A stretch of 64,000 nucleotides of DNA from Pedobacter punctiformis (GCF_027213715.1 NZ_JAPWGM010000004.1:62001-126000); one strand, 5' to 3'. Counted from the first letter of the stretch, positions 34,856-44,574 are shown. The notes: generated by a model from the sequence alone, not told the origin. Program-made: numbers and translations.

Positions 34856-35218
34856 ATGTTACAAGGATTACGAACTATAGTTTACTACGTTGGCGACCTA
34901 GAAGCTGCCAAAGAATGGTATAAAAAGATTTTTGAAATTGAGCCGTATTTTGATGAACCTTATTATGTTGGTTATAACATTGGTGGGTTTGAATTGGGCT
35001 TAAATCCGGATGATTCTGGATACAGTAACGGAAACCATTCTATTACTTATTGGGGCGTTGAAAACATAGCGCAAACTTTTGCCCGGTTTGCCGAACTTCA
35101 GGTAGAAATCCATCAGAAACCTGAAAATGTTGGCGGGAACATTTGGGTAGGCAGTATTTTTGATCCGTTTGGTAATGTAATTGGATTAATTGAAAATCCG
35201 GAATTTAAATTACCATAA
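34856..35218 (+). CDS. VOC-family protein
   Basis: A 120-aa glyoxalase/bleomycin-resistance fold protein. The beta-alpha-beta-beta-beta repeats are recognisable: RTIVYYVGDLEAAKEWYKKIF at the start and WVGSIFDPFGNVIGLIENP at the end, the latter with the typical DPxGN motif. It differs from the VOC protein in the cassette array by sequence. Located 11 bp after holA, so probably cotranscribed. Substrate unknown. Confidence 0.9.
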   Translation: MLQGLRTIVYYVGDLEAAKEWYKKIFEIEPYFDEPYYVGYNIGGFELGLNPDDSGYSNGNHSITYWGVENIAQTFARFAELQVEIHQKPENVGGNIWVGSIFDPFGNVIGLIENPEFKLP

Positions 35219-35221
35219 CAA

Positions 35222-35524
35222 CTATCTTTTTAAAATTCTGTAATTTCTGAATATTTTCTTTCTTCCGTTAACGGCGTAGATGATTGCGGTTATCACACTG
35301 CATATAATCAAACCGGAAGTCCACATCACCTTTTCGGAAGAAGTGAACTTATCCGAACTATTCACTTCAAACAGACAAAGGATAATAAAACCTAAAATAA
35401 GGAAAGCGCTGATTGAATTTATAATTTCTGTGAAAGGTAGATGGAAAACCTTAAAGACAATGGCAATAGCCAATGTTCCGTAGGTTAACAGAAAGATTGA
35501 ATTAAAATACTTTAGAACATTCAT
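35222..35524 (-). CDS. small three-helix membrane protein (GldL-related?)
   Basis: A 100-aa protein with hydrophobic segments at about 8-25, 33-52 and 68-86. The first two helices with a glutamate in the loop (LPFTEIINSI) recall the membrane part of GldL, but the protein is far shorter and lacks the cytoplasmic domain, so that link is weak. The C terminus is basic. It is convergent with the VOC gene, 3 bp away. Confidence 0.65.
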   Translation of the reverse strand: MNVLKYFNSIFLLTYGTLAIAIVFKVFHLPFTEIINSISAFLILGFIILCLFEVNSSDKFTSSEKVMWTSGLIICSVITAIIYAVNGRKKIFRNYRILKR

Positions 35525-35631
35525 GGCTTTTAGAGTTAGCGGTTAACCAAATCTAATGTTTTGATTATATTTTACAAGAATCTGTCCCGTTATTTGAGTG
35601 CTTTTATTAGTTTTGAAACAAATAAAATTCT

Positions 35632-36036
35632 ATGAATCATTGGTTAGTAAAAAGTGAGCCTTTTAAATACAGTTGGGAGAAATTTAACAAAGATGGCCGT
35701 ACCTTTTGGGATGGCGTTCGTAATTATCAGGCTCGTAATAACCTAAAAGAAATGAAAGAGGGCGATCTGGTACTTTTTTACCATAGCAATGAAGGTAAAA
35801 ATGTAGTTGGTGTAGCCAAAGTTGTTAAAGAATTTTATCAGGATCCAACCACGGACGATGCAAATTGGGTGGTAGTTGATTTATCTCCTGTAGAAAGTTT
35901 GAAAAACCCGGTTTCGCTTGAACAAATTAAAGCCGAAGAAAGCCTGAAAGATGTTTCCCTGGTTCGTCAGGGTCGCTTATCGGTTATGCCTTTAAAAGCG
36001 GAAGAATTTGATAAAATTTTGGAAATGGGGAGCTAA
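35632..36036 (+). CDS. EVE-domain protein
   Basis: A 134-aa single-domain protein of the EVE family (PUA-like fold), which binds modified bases. The start MNHWLVKSEPFKYSWEKF, FWDGVRNYQARNNLKEMKEGD and FYHSNEGKNVVGVAKVVKEFYQDPT are the classical signature. EVE proteins are linked to modified-nucleic-acid recognition and are also found in defence systems; here it is a lone housekeeping-type copy. Confidence 0.94.
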   Translation: MNHWLVKSEPFKYSWEKFNKDGRTFWDGVRNYQARNNLKEMKEGDLVLFYHSNEGKNVVGVAKVVKEFYQDPTTDDANWVVVDLSPVESLKNPVSLEQIKAEESLKDVSLVRQGRLSVMPLKAEEFDKILEMGS

Positions 36037-36141
36037 TCACTCCTGAATCTGCGGGGGGATTTGTCAGCGTTTAGAAGTAAAATATAGTAATAGGTTTTGA
36101 ACAACTTCTTACTATATTTATGAAATCTTAATCATCTATGT

Positions 36142-36711
36142 ATGAAAGCTTTCTCTCTAATCTATTTGTTCTATGCATTTGCTTTTGTTACCCACGCACA
36201 ATCTGTTAAACCTTTTTTAGCTGTAATTAAAACCAATGATGGGCAACAAAAAGGCATACTACATAAGGTTGATTCTAATTCAGTGGTGATTGATGCCAAG
36301 GATGGATTTATGCGTATTCCGACTGAAAGTATAAAATCTGTTAAAATAAGAAGGGCAAAAAAAGGCTATAAAATGCGCAACTATATGGCCTATAAAGAAG
36401 ATAACAGTAAATACAAACTAAACAGAGAAGGCAAATTTGTTGACGATTTTGGACATGAAATGCCATCGTTGAAAGACGAGGCTATGGCCGCCATATTTTC
36501 GCCATTCTTTAACGGAATAATAAATGCCATAGCTTTACCCATCCACGCTATAAATCCAAATGTAAATAGTTTTAAAATGAATAATGATAAAGCGAGGCGT
36601 GTGGTGCAACTTAATGAAATAAGTTATTATTCCATTTATTACCAGGCTAATCCGGATGTTTTAGCTGAACTGCATAAGCTTAAAGAGATTTCGGCGCAAG
36701 CTAAACCTTAA
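36142..36711 (+). CDS. hypothetical exported protein
   Basis: A 189-aa protein with a signal peptide (about 1-20, ending THAQ). The first part, KPFLAVIKTNDGQQKGILHKVDSNSVVI..FMRIPTESIKSVKIRR, has the beta pattern of small SH3-like or LSm-like barrels seen in exported Bacteroidota proteins. The second part is helical and hydrophobic in patches. Not assigned to a family. Its stop codon overlaps the stop of the convergent antiporter gene by 3 bp. Confidence 0.7.
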   Translation: MKAFSLIYLFYAFAFVTHAQSVKPFLAVIKTNDGQQKGILHKVDSNSVVIDAKDGFMRIPTESIKSVKIRRAKKGYKMRNYMAYKEDNSKYKLNREGKFVDDFGHEMPSLKDEAMAAIFSPFFNGIINAIALPIHAINPNVNSFKMNNDKARRVVQLNEISYYSIYYQANPDVLAELHKLKEISAQAKP

Positions 36712-37892
36712 ATCTGAGTTTCTTTCTTTCGGTTGCTTAACATCAGGCCTATTGTCATCACTAAACTTGACCCTAATACAACCAGAAATAAAAATGAGGT
36801 GCCTACCTGGGGTATTTTTAACGAATTGGGCAAATTAAAGTATAACAAAATACTGATTAAACCCCTTGGTGCGATATAAACGATGGGTGATGGTATTCCT
36901 TCTTTGAAAAACTTTAAGCAAACCCAGCGAATGGCATAGATGGAGATTAAGATAAACAGACCATTTGCCAGTACAGGTTTATCATTTAATTCGTAAATAT
37001 TCATGGTAAACCCGAAAATTACAAAGAAAAACGTCCGTAAAATAAAGGCACTTTCAGCGGATAGCTGATACAGCTGGGATAAATCTGCACTTAGGTTTTT
37101 ATATAAAAATACACCTCTGAACCAGGCATTTTGAATCGTATCTGCATTGTTCAAAAATAATCCTGTGCTTAAAATCAGGACTAAAGATGATAAATGGTAG
37201 GATTGGCCAATTGCATAGACCAAAATCAGTATCGAAATAATAAGGAAAAACTTAATGTGGTGTACCAGTTTGCCCATTATATAAAGCAAAACCACACATG
37301 CGATTGCAGAGAACAGAATAATCAAAAAGGTACTTAACCCAAGGCTTATAAACGAAGAATAGGAGATTGCCGGATTGGTTATGGCGAAATTAAAAATGAT
37401 AATTCCCAAAATATCGGAGAAGGAAGACTCGTAAATTACAAACTCTTTATCCTGATTATTCAAAGCTGCGGCCGAAGGAATTGCAATTGCCGAGCTGATT
37501 ACGCTAAAAGGAATGGCGTTGGCAATACAAACGTATAAACTTTGGTGACTGATTTGGTAGATGATAAAAGTAATCAGTGCAATGGTACTGATTAAAATGA
37601 AAAACGCGGATAAGAAAGCACTTCGAATAATCTTATTCTTTTCTTTGTCGTACTTGAGTTCAAGCGAACCTTCAAAAACAATTAATATTAAACCAACTGT
37701 TCCTAAAGTTGGCAAAATAGAGAGAAAATTGAAAGTATGAAGTTGTAAATTATCAACCAATAAGCGTAGGCCTATTCCCAGCAATAGCAGCAATAAAACC
37801 GAAGGGATTTTTGTTTTACTGGCCACTAAATCAAACAGATAAGAAAATATTACTAATCCGCTTAAAATAATTAATATCGTATAAGTTGTCAT
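36708..37892 (-). CDS. cation:proton antiporter (CPA-type)
   Basis: About 394 aa, with ten to twelve hydrophobic helices. The Na+/H+ exchanger-type pattern is visible, with LGTVGLILIVFEGSLELKY (TM helix with acidic residue), the SVISSAIAIPSAAALN segment that corresponds to the ND-motif helix region, and YAIRWVCLKF plus YIAPRGLISILLYFNLP near the end, typical of CPA1 members. The usual Asn-Asp pair is not clear, so ion selectivity is open. The longer frame adds 12 residues; MTTYTILII is the natural start. Confidence 0.85.
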   Translation of the reverse strand: MTTYTILIILSGLVIFSYLFDLVASKTKIPSVLLLLLLGIGLRLLVDNLQLHTFNFLSILPTLGTVGLILIVFEGSLELKYDKEKNKIIRSAFLSAFFILISTIALITFIIYQISHQSLYVCIANAIPFSVISSAIAIPSAAALNNQDKEFVIYESSFSDILGIIIFNFAITNPAISYSSFISLGLSTFLIILFSAIACVVLLYIMGKLVHHIKFFLIISILILVYAIGQSYHLSSLVLILSTGLFLNNADTIQNAWFRGVFLYKNLSADLSQLYQLSAESAFILRTFFFVIFGFTMNIYELNDKPVLANGLFILISIYAIRWVCLKFFKEGIPSPIVYIAPRGLISILLYFNLPNSLKIPQVGTSFLFLVVLGSSLVMTIGLMLSNRKKETQI

Positions 37893-37959
37893 ATTTTTAG
37901 CGTATTGAACACCGCTAAAATAGCACAATCAAAATAAGTAGCCGAAAAAAAGTATAAAA

Positions 37960-38481
37960 TTATGCTTTAAAAAACAAAGCTTTTAGCTCACTTGCATCAT
38001 CAGGATTCATTTTCCCGCCAAGAACCAAACGCAGTTGTCTGCGACGCAGAGCGCCTTCAAAAAGCTCAATTTCCTGCTCGCTTTCAGGTACTAATTCAGG
38101 TACAGGAATAGTTCTTGCACTTTGGTCAACAGCTACAAAAGTATAATAAGCTTCGTTGCTTTTTTGTCTGGCACCACTTGGAATGTTTTCTGCCCAAACG
38201 TCAAGTCTAACTTCCACCGAAGTGTTAAAAGCACGGGTTACTTTGGCTTCAATGGTAATTACATCGCCTAATTTAATAGGGTGTTTGAATGAAACGTTAT
38301 CTACAGAGGCTGTTACCACAATACGATTACAATGTTTTTGAGCTGAAATTGCAGCGGCAATATCCATCCAGTGCAGCAAACGGCCACCCATTAAGTTATT
38401 CAGCGTATTGGTATCATTTGGCAATACCAATTCATTCATTATTGTAAAGCTCTCCCTGGCAAATTTCTTTTTCAAACTCAT
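37960..38481 (-). CDS. acyl-CoA thioesterase, hotdog fold
   Basis: About 173 aa. LMGGRLLHWMDIAAAISAQKHCN is the hotdog helix of the YciA/BFIT group, with the conserved Asp in MDIAAA, and VVTASVDNVSFKHPIKLGDVITI follows. Hydrolyses acyl-CoA to free acid and CoA. Start at the ATG in MSLKKKF; the longer frame uses a TTG. A 67-bp spacer separates it from the antiporter downstream. Confidence 0.9.
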   Translation of the reverse strand: MSLKKKFARESFTIMNELVLPNDTNTLNNLMGGRLLHWMDIAAAISAQKHCNRIVVTASVDNVSFKHPIKLGDVITIEAKVTRAFNTSVEVRLDVWAENIPSGARQKSNEAYYTFVAVDQSARTIPVPELVPESEQEIELFEGALRRRQLRLVLGGKMNPDDASELKALFFKA

Positions 38482-38623
38482 AACTGGCCGCAAAAGTACA
38501 TAAAATTGTGTTAAAACGGCAGGTAATTACAAATTTGAAACGGTTAATTGAAACTTAAAATCACATGTAAATCAATAAAACAATTAAAAATATATCCTGT
38601 TATCTTAGCATAAAATTGAATTA

Positions 38624-40114
38624 ATGCAAAATCAAACCATCATCCAGTATTTTCATTGGTATTATAACGAAGAACAAAACTTGTGGACTAAAGTTGCGGC
38701 AAATGCGGCACATTTAAAAGAAATTGGAGTTACTTCTGTATGGTTGCCACCAGCCTATAAAGCCAGTACCGGCGGTTATTCTGTTGGTTATGATGTTTAT
38801 GATCTATTCGACCTGGGCGAATTTGATCAGAAAGGCAGTGTAAACACTAAATATGGTTCTAGGGATGAATATATCAACGCAATAAATACTTTACATCAAC
38901 AAGGTATTTCAGTTTTGGCCGATGTGGTGTTTAATCATAAAGCCGGTGGCGATGAATTAGAGAAAATTCCAGTAAGAACAGTTAATGAAGAGGACCGAAA
39001 TGAATTTACCAGCGATGTTTTTGAAATAGAAGCCTGGACAAAGTTTACATTTCCCGGCAGACAGGGGAAGTATTCTGAGTTTATCTGGGATCATCAATGT
39101 TTTAGCGGGGTAGACTGGGCCGAAGATTTAAAACAAACTGCCATATATTCTATTCAAAACCATGCAGGAGAAAGCTTTGAACAGGTTCCATCTACAGAGT
39201 TTGGAAACTACGATTACCTGATGTTTAACGACATTGATTACCGCAATACTTCGGTAGTAGAAGAATTGAAATATTGGGGCGAATGGCTTGTTGAGACTGC
39301 TAATATCGACGGTTTTCGCATGGATGCTGTAAAACATATTAATCCTCAGTTTATTAATGACTGGATTGATCACCTGAATCAAAAATTTAATAAAAAGTTT
39401 TTTATCGTAGCCGAAAACTGGGACATTGTGAGTACAGAAGCAATGTCGGAATATATTGACTTGACACAGGGAAGGGCACAGATATTTGATTCTCTTTTAC
39501 ATCATAATTTTTATCTGGCCAGTCAGGACGGAAATAGTTTTGACATGCGTACAATTTTTGATAACACCTTGATTCAGCTTAACCCCGAATTGGCCGTTAC
39601 CTTTGTTGATAACCATGATTCGCAACCTCTACAAGCTTTAGAATCTTATGTAGAGTTCTGGTTCAGGCCAATTGCCTATGCTATTATCTTGTTAAGAATT
39701 CAAGGAATACCTTGTTTGTTTTTCCCGGATTTATATGGAGGAATTTATGATGATAAAAACAGCGAAGGAGAAGATGTACACATTGAATTAGCCATTTTGC
39801 CCTTGCTTGAAAATATGTGTAAAATAAGATCTGATTTAGCTTATGGAGCTCAGCGGGATTACTTTGATCATGGAAATTGTGTGGGATGGGTACGTGAGGG
39901 CGACAATGAATATGAAAACAGTGGTTTGGCGGTAATTTTGAGTACCAGAGAAGAAGGATTTAAAGAGATGGAAATAGGAGAGAAGTTTGCTGGTAAGACT
40001 TTTATTGATGCTTTAGGCCATCGTGAGCAAGAAATAGTTGTTGGAGAAAATGGCTGGGCCGAATTTCATTGTAATCCAGGCAGTGTAAGCATATGGATTT
40101 TGAAAACAGATTAA
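38624..40114 (+). CDS. cytoplasmic alpha-amylase (GH13)
   Basis: A 496-aa glycoside hydrolase without signal peptide, similar in layout to cytoplasmic AmyA-type enzymes. The conserved regions are DVVFNHKAGGDE (region I), GFRMDAVKHI with the nucleophile Asp (region II), FIVAENWD with the acid/base Glu (region III) and TFVDNHDSQP with the third Asp (region IV). Hydrolyses alpha-1,4-glucans such as glycogen or imported maltodextrin. A single-gene unit convergent with the TIM-barrel gene. Confidence 0.94.
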   Translation: MQNQTIIQYFHWYYNEEQNLWTKVAANAAHLKEIGVTSVWLPPAYKASTGGYSVGYDVYDLFDLGEFDQKGSVNTKYGSRDEYINAINTLHQQGISVLADVVFNHKAGGDELEKIPVRTVNEEDRNEFTSDVFEIEAWTKFTFPGRQGKYSEFIWDHQCFSGVDWAEDLKQTAIYSIQNHAGESFEQVPSTEFGNYDYLMFNDIDYRNTSVVEELKYWGEWLVETANIDGFRMDAVKHINPQFINDWIDHLNQKFNKKFFIVAENWDIVSTEAMSEYIDLTQGRAQIFDSLLHHNFYLASQDGNSFDMRTIFDNTLIQLNPELAVTFVDNHDSQPLQALESYVEFWFRPIAYAIILLRIQGIPCLFFPDLYGGIYDDKNSEGEDVHIELAILPLLENMCKIRSDLAYGAQRDYFDHGNCVGWVREGDNEYENSGLAVILSTREEGFKEMEIGEKFAGKTFIDALGHREQEIVVGENGWAEFHCNPGSVSIWILKTD

Positions 40115-40116
40115 AT

Positions 40117-40150
40117 AACCTGCTGGATAATAAAGTTTACCCAACAGGTT
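40117..40150. terminator. weak hairpin between convergent genes
   Basis: AACCTG (40117-40122) and CAGGTT (40145-40150) form a short stem in the 43-bp gap between the amylase gene and the convergent TIM-barrel gene, with AT-rich flanks on both sides. It may end transcription from both directions. Confidence 0.4.
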
Positions 40151-40157
40151 TAATTTG

Positions 40158-41087
40158 TTAAGGTAAAAAATTATCTACTTCTCTGTAAGCTTCAATGACC
40201 CTTAATTCGCCAGCCTTATCTGGTTTAGAATTGCCGTGTTCCATACCCATTACACCTTTATAACCTTTGCTGTAAAGATGTTTAAACAGATTTTTATAAT
40301 TAATCTCACCAGTGGTTGGCTCTTTTCTACCCGGATTATCTCCAATTTGGATGTAAGCAATCTCATCCCAGCACCTGTCCATAGTTTTAATTAAATCACC
40401 TTCAGTACGCTGCATGTGGTAAATGTCATATAGTATTTTACACGAAGGACTTTTAACTGCTTTACAAACGGCATAGGTTTCATTTGTTTTTTGCAGAAAG
40501 AGTTCAGGTGTATCGCTTAAGGTTTCTAAAACCATAATTAATCCATGAGGTTCAAAAATCTCTGCTCCGGCACGCATCGCGTCAATTACATTGGCAAACT
40601 GATTTCCGTAAGGCAAATTGCGCTCATAAAAACCGGGCACAACTGTTAACCACTTTGCATTACATCTTTTGGCTGCTTCAACAGACTTTTTACAGGTTTC
40701 TATAAATTTATCTTTAAATTCCTTTTTGCCCGTTGTTAAAGAAGTTTTCCAGTTATCGCCGCCATCAACAACAAAAACACCCATCCTCATGCCTAATTTG
40801 GATAATAAATTACCAATTTTCTCCTGCTCATCAACCGGGCGGTTTAGATAGCCATTATCTTCAATAGACCTGAAGCCACGATCATACATAAACTGAATTT
40901 GATCGATAAAATTTTTACCTGCATGGTTTTGGAACATGCCCTGATGGGGGGCATAATCTAAGTTAAATGTTTTATCCGCTATTGCACCACTGGTTTTTTC
41001 AGCAGCAAAGCTTTCAGAAAAAGCTGTTCCGGTTGTTATAGCGCCTGCAGTAAGCAAGCTGTTTCTTATAAATTCACTTCTTTTCAT
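40158..41087 (-). CDS. exported TIM-barrel sugar isomerase/epimerase (hydroxypyruvate isomerase-like)
   Basis: A 309-aa protein with an N-terminal leader (MKRSEFIRNSLLTAGAITTG) that targets it out of the cytoplasm. The AP endonuclease family 2-type barrel follows, with FRSIEDNGYLNRP, LKYDIYHMQ-like CKILYDIYHMQRTEGDLI, IAYIQIGDNPGRKEP and GYKGVMGMEHG. These match hydroxypyruvate isomerase-like proteins and hold the Glu/Asp/His metal ligands. Last gene of a four-gene minus-strand cluster with ApbE, Gfo/Idh and an FGE-like gene. Substrate unknown. Confidence 0.88.
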   Translation of the reverse strand: MKRSEFIRNSLLTAGAITTGTAFSESFAAEKTSGAIADKTFNLDYAPHQGMFQNHAGKNFIDQIQFMYDRGFRSIEDNGYLNRPVDEQEKIGNLLSKLGMRMGVFVVDGGDNWKTSLTTGKKEFKDKFIETCKKSVEAAKRCNAKWLTVVPGFYERNLPYGNQFANVIDAMRAGAEIFEPHGLIMVLETLSDTPELFLQKTNETYAVCKAVKSPSCKILYDIYHMQRTEGDLIKTMDRCWDEIAYIQIGDNPGRKEPTTGEINYKNLFKHLYSKGYKGVMGMEHGNSKPDKAGELRVIEAYREVDNFLP

Positions 41088-41108
41088 CTGTTTGATTTTT
41101 AAACTGAT

Positions 41109-42107
41109 TTATGGTGTGATTAATTTTTTAAATCCTGTGGTTAAGATGTCGGCTACTTTTCCATCCTTGCGGTGATAAACGAAATAAGCTTCCAGGTCTT
41201 TTCTATGCTCTACAAATTTAATAGCTTCCTGTAAATGCATGGCCATTAATGCATTATCGTATCCATCAGCCGTAATAGCATCATGAGCATAAACCGTTAC
41301 ACTAATCATTTCATTGTTTAGCGGATATCCTGTTTTCGGGTTAATCAGATGGCTTATCTTTTTTGTACCGTTTTGGTGAAATTTCCTGTAATTTCCAGAG
41401 GTTGTTATTGCGCCATGATTTAGAGCAACAACGTGCCTGATGGCAGGTGTACCGTTTTCGTCTGGTCCTTCAATGCCTATTTTCATTGGGTCTCCATTGG
41501 GTTTCGGGCCTAAAATTCTAATTTCTCCACCAATCTCAGCAATATAATGCTTTATGCCTCTTTGTTCAAGGTAACTGCTCACTAAATCAACACTGTAACC
41601 CTGTGCTATTCCATTTAAATCTATTTTTATACAGGGCTTGAGCTTTCTGAGTAATCCTTTCTTAAAGATCAGATTTTGCATGCCTACACAATTTAAAATA
41701 GCTTTAACTTCAGCACTATCCGGTTCTTTTAACTCTTTTTTAGGTCCAAAGCCCCAGGCTTGTACTAAAGGCTCAACCGTTATATCAAAAATGCCTTTTG
41801 TATCTTTATTAATTTCAAAGCTTTTTTTTAATACCTCACTAATAAAACGATCGGTTTTAACTTCCTGATCCGTATTGTTAAACTGATTTATCAATGAACC
41901 TTTTTTGTACAGGGACATTGATAAATCTATTTCATTTAATAAACTGTCTATGTTTCCTTTTGTAACAATCTTATCGTAAGCATAATAACTTATAGTGTAG
42001 TCTGTTCCCTGTGCATAGCCATGTATTTCATATTTGCTCAATTCGTTTTTAAAAAAGTAAGCGATGAAAACCGGAAGAAGGAGTAACAGAAACTTATAAT
42101 TTACCAT
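41109..42107 (-). CDS. apbE: FAD:protein FMN transferase
   Basis: A 332-aa ApbE-type enzyme that attaches FMN to Thr of flavoproteins outside the cytoplasm. It has an N-terminal hydrophobic anchor (1-18). Motifs are YKKGSLINQFN, AWGFGPK, IKIDLNGIAQGYSVDLVS, YIAEIGGEIR, GAITTSGNYRKF, and HLINPKTGYPLNNEMISVTV. The metal-binding Asp/Thr region follows as HDAITADGYDNALMAM. The nearest target flavoprotein is not in this window, though the neighbouring exported oxidoreductase is NAD-type. Confidence 0.93.
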   Translation of the reverse strand: MVNYKFLLLLLPVFIAYFFKNELSKYEIHGYAQGTDYTISYYAYDKIVTKGNIDSLLNEIDLSMSLYKKGSLINQFNNTDQEVKTDRFISEVLKKSFEINKDTKGIFDITVEPLVQAWGFGPKKELKEPDSAEVKAILNCVGMQNLIFKKGLLRKLKPCIKIDLNGIAQGYSVDLVSSYLEQRGIKHYIAEIGGEIRILGPKPNGDPMKIGIEGPDENGTPAIRHVVALNHGAITTSGNYRKFHQNGTKKISHLINPKTGYPLNNEMISVTVYAHDAITADGYDNALMAMHLQEAIKFVEHRKDLEAYFVYHRKDGKVADILTTGFKKLITP

Positions 42108-42124
42108 GATGGATATAAAGCTTA

Positions 42125-43447
42125 CTACAAAACTTTGGTTTTACCCGGCATGGCATAAGGATAAATTCCATTTGCATCCGGTAATACCTTTGGCATGGCA
42201 TCCCAGGCCAATCTATCAGGCAACAAACTGTTATTTGCTGCTAAGGCTTCATCCCATTTAATGGTTTCACCCGAGTAGGTTGCGTACCGGCCTATAATCG
42301 ATGTAAATGTACTTGTTGCAGCATAATCGACATTGTTAAACTTATATTCGCCTTTAAATATTGCTTCAAACAACTCATCATGTTCCGTTTGATAAGGGTT
42401 GGCATTTCCTTTAGTAACGTGATTGTAGAGCTCTTTTCCGCTATAATCTTTCATAATGGCCTGATTACTTCCTGAAAGATAAATTTTGCCTTTTGTACCC
42501 TGAAAAGATTCATCAACCCGATTGCTAATGCCTTCAAAATGGCGGCATTGGCTACTGATCACCGCACCATCGGCATAAGTCAATTCAATAGAGTGATTAT
42601 CGTAAATTTCTCCATAATCTTTACCCGTTCTCCAGGCCCTGCTTCCAGTTCCCTGTACAGATACCGGATGTGCATTTTTTACCCAGTTGGCAATATCGAT
42701 ATTGTGTACGTGCTGCTCTACAATATGATCACCACAAAGCCAGTTAAAATAATACCAGTTTCGCATTTGGTATTCCATTTCTGTTTGACCTGCCTTGCGG
42801 GGATTTACCCATACGCCACCACTGTTCCAATACACCTGGCCAGACATAATATCGCCTATTGCGCCATCATTAATCCGTTTTATAGATTCGCGGTAATTGG
42901 TTTGATAACGTCTTTGTAAACCAACCACAACATTTAATTTTTTTCTTTTTGCTTCTTCAGCAGCTGCTAAAACTTTTCTGATACCCGGCGCATCAACTGC
43001 AACAGGTTTCTCCATAAAAACCTGTTTATTTTGTTTAATAGCCTCTTCAAAATGTATAGGTCTAAATCCCGGAGGGGTAACCAGTAAAACCACATCGGCT
43101 AAAGGAATTGCTTTTAAATAGGCATCGAAACCTACAAACTGTCTTTCTTTTGGAACATCTATTTTTGCTGCAAATTTAGTTGATAAAGCCGTGTAGCTTT
43201 TATCAATTCTATCCTGAAAAGCATCGGCCATGGCCACCAGTTTAATGTTATATTTTGTGCTCAGGGCTTGAAATGCAGCACCCGTTCCACGATCGCCGCA
43301 ACCAATTAAAGCGATTTTAATAGTGTCTGATCCTGATGCATAGGCCCCAGCTAAAGGAATGCTGCTTAACATAGCCCCGCCTGCGAGCAGTGCTGATGCT
43401 TTTAAAAAGTCACGACGTTGTTGTAAGTCGATGTTTAATTTTTTCAT
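42125..43447 (-). CDS. exported Gfo/Idh/MocA-family oxidoreductase
   Basis: A 440-aa protein with a twin-arginine leader, QQRRDFLKASALLAGGAML (9-27). The Rossmann core is IKIALIGCGDRGTGAAF, MEKPVAVDAPGIRK holds the EKP motif, and RNWYYFNWLCGDHIVEQHVHNIDIANWVKN is the typical substrate-domain helix of exported family members. It is a second member of this family in the window, distinct from the 30402 copy. It lies 27 bp after the FGE-like gene and 18 bp before apbE. Confidence 0.93.
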   Translation of the reverse strand: MKKLNIDLQQRRDFLKASALLAGGAMLSSIPLAGAYASGSDTIKIALIGCGDRGTGAAFQALSTKYNIKLVAMADAFQDRIDKSYTALSTKFAAKIDVPKERQFVGFDAYLKAIPLADVVLLVTPPGFRPIHFEEAIKQNKQVFMEKPVAVDAPGIRKVLAAAEEAKRKKLNVVVGLQRRYQTNYRESIKRINDGAIGDIMSGQVYWNSGGVWVNPRKAGQTEMEYQMRNWYYFNWLCGDHIVEQHVHNIDIANWVKNAHPVSVQGTGSRAWRTGKDYGEIYDNHSIELTYADGAVISSQCRHFEGISNRVDESFQGTKGKIYLSGSNQAIMKDYSGKELYNHVTKGNANPYQTEHDELFEAIFKGEYKFNNVDYAATSTFTSIIGRYATYSGETIKWDEALAANNSLLPDRLAWDAMPKVLPDANGIYPYAMPGKTKVL

Positions 43448-43473
43448 TGTGTGGTTCGTTTAATGTTTAGGTT

Positions 43474-44433
43474 TTAATAATCAGCGATTGGTTTTTTATT
43501 GTAATAAGCTTCTATTTCTTCTTTGGATGGTGTTTTAACTGGTCTGACTAGCCGGAGGCCAACAAATGGTGCTTCAGGAAACCACCAGTTACTTTTTGGA
43601 ATTTGTGGATCTAGTTGCTTCCACGATGAATCTGAAGCTAATCTTACGGAAGAGGTTAATTTATCTGCTGTTTCATCATAAGAACCTCCGCGAACACTGT
43701 TTGGGTAAAGTTTATCTGGCAATGCAACTGGATTTTGTACTGTTTTGTCTTTAGTGTAAAAATCTGCTAAATATTGGTCGTAAGTCCACTCACTCACGTT
43801 TCCATGCATATCGTATAAACCCCAGGCGTTTGGCTTTTTTTGACCAACAGGATGCGTTTTATTGGCACTGTTTTCTTTGTACCAGGCATATTCGGTAAGC
43901 TTTGAAGCATCATCTCCGAAAGAGAATTTAGAATCGCTACCCGCTCTGCAGGCATATTCCCACTCGGCTTCGGTAGGTAATCTGTAAAAAATGCCTGTTC
44001 GGGCATAAAGCCATTTACAAAATTGAATGGCGTTATACTGAGTCATGGCTATAGCGGGTTGATTTTCTTTCCCCATTCCAAAAGTCATGTCCAGATAGGG
44101 CTTCGTAGGTCTTGTCACCGCATCTACATTGGCCGGAATTTTTCCATCACTTGCTTTAAGTTCGTAATCGCGGTATAGGAAAGGTTCGAAAATATTCCAG
44201 GTTACTTCATATTTACTCATCCAGAAAGCATCCAGCTTAACTTTATGAACCGGTAATTCATCTGGTTTTCCATTTTTACTGCCCATTTGAAAAGTGCCTT
44301 CAGGGATGGCCTGCATTTCGAACTTTAACTGGGTGCCGTTAATGTTTTGAACATAAGGACTGGTTGTATTTTGTGCAAAAATATGCACGCAGGGGTAAGA
44401 TATTAATGCAACAGCAATTAACTTTTTGAACAT
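43474..44433 (-). CDS. exported formylglycine-generating-enzyme-like (SUMF1) protein
   Basis: A 319-aa protein with signal peptide (about 1-21, ending IFAQ). The FGE-sulfatase fold is clear: IPEGTFQMGSKNGKPDELPVHKVKLDAFWMSKYEVTW, YRLPTEAEWEYACRAG, GLYDMHGNVSEWTYD and SVRGGSYDE. The copper-binding cysteine pair of true FGE is not evident, so it is likely a structural or unrelated relative, like GldK-type proteins. No sulfatase is adjacent. First gene of the four-gene cluster, which has no spacer longer than 27 bp. Confidence 0.9.
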   Translation of the reverse strand: MFKKLIAVALISYPCVHIFAQNTTSPYVQNINGTQLKFEMQAIPEGTFQMGSKNGKPDELPVHKVKLDAFWMSKYEVTWNIFEPFLYRDYELKASDGKIPANVDAVTRPTKPYLDMTFGMGKENQPAIAMTQYNAIQFCKWLYARTGIFYRLPTEAEWEYACRAGSDSKFSFGDDASKLTEYAWYKENSANKTHPVGQKKPNAWGLYDMHGNVSEWTYDQYLADFYTKDKTVQNPVALPDKLYPNSVRGGSYDETADKLTSSVRLASDSSWKQLDPQIPKSNWWFPEAPFVGLRLVRPVKTPSKEEIEAYYNKKPIADY

Positions 44434-44574
44434 AATGATTGGTTAGGGACGCTTGTTTCCATGCGTTTGTCAGTTTTACTTTTCTGAGGATTAAAAGTAA
44501 TTAACCGCTTTTAAATCAAAGAGCATTTGTGTAACAATAAAGTTATGAATTAAAAAAATAAGATGATGACAAAT

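Noticed and set aside
35632..36036. Defence system built on the EVE protein
   Set aside because: No partner nuclease or McrB-like gene nearby; it looks like a lone conserved gene.
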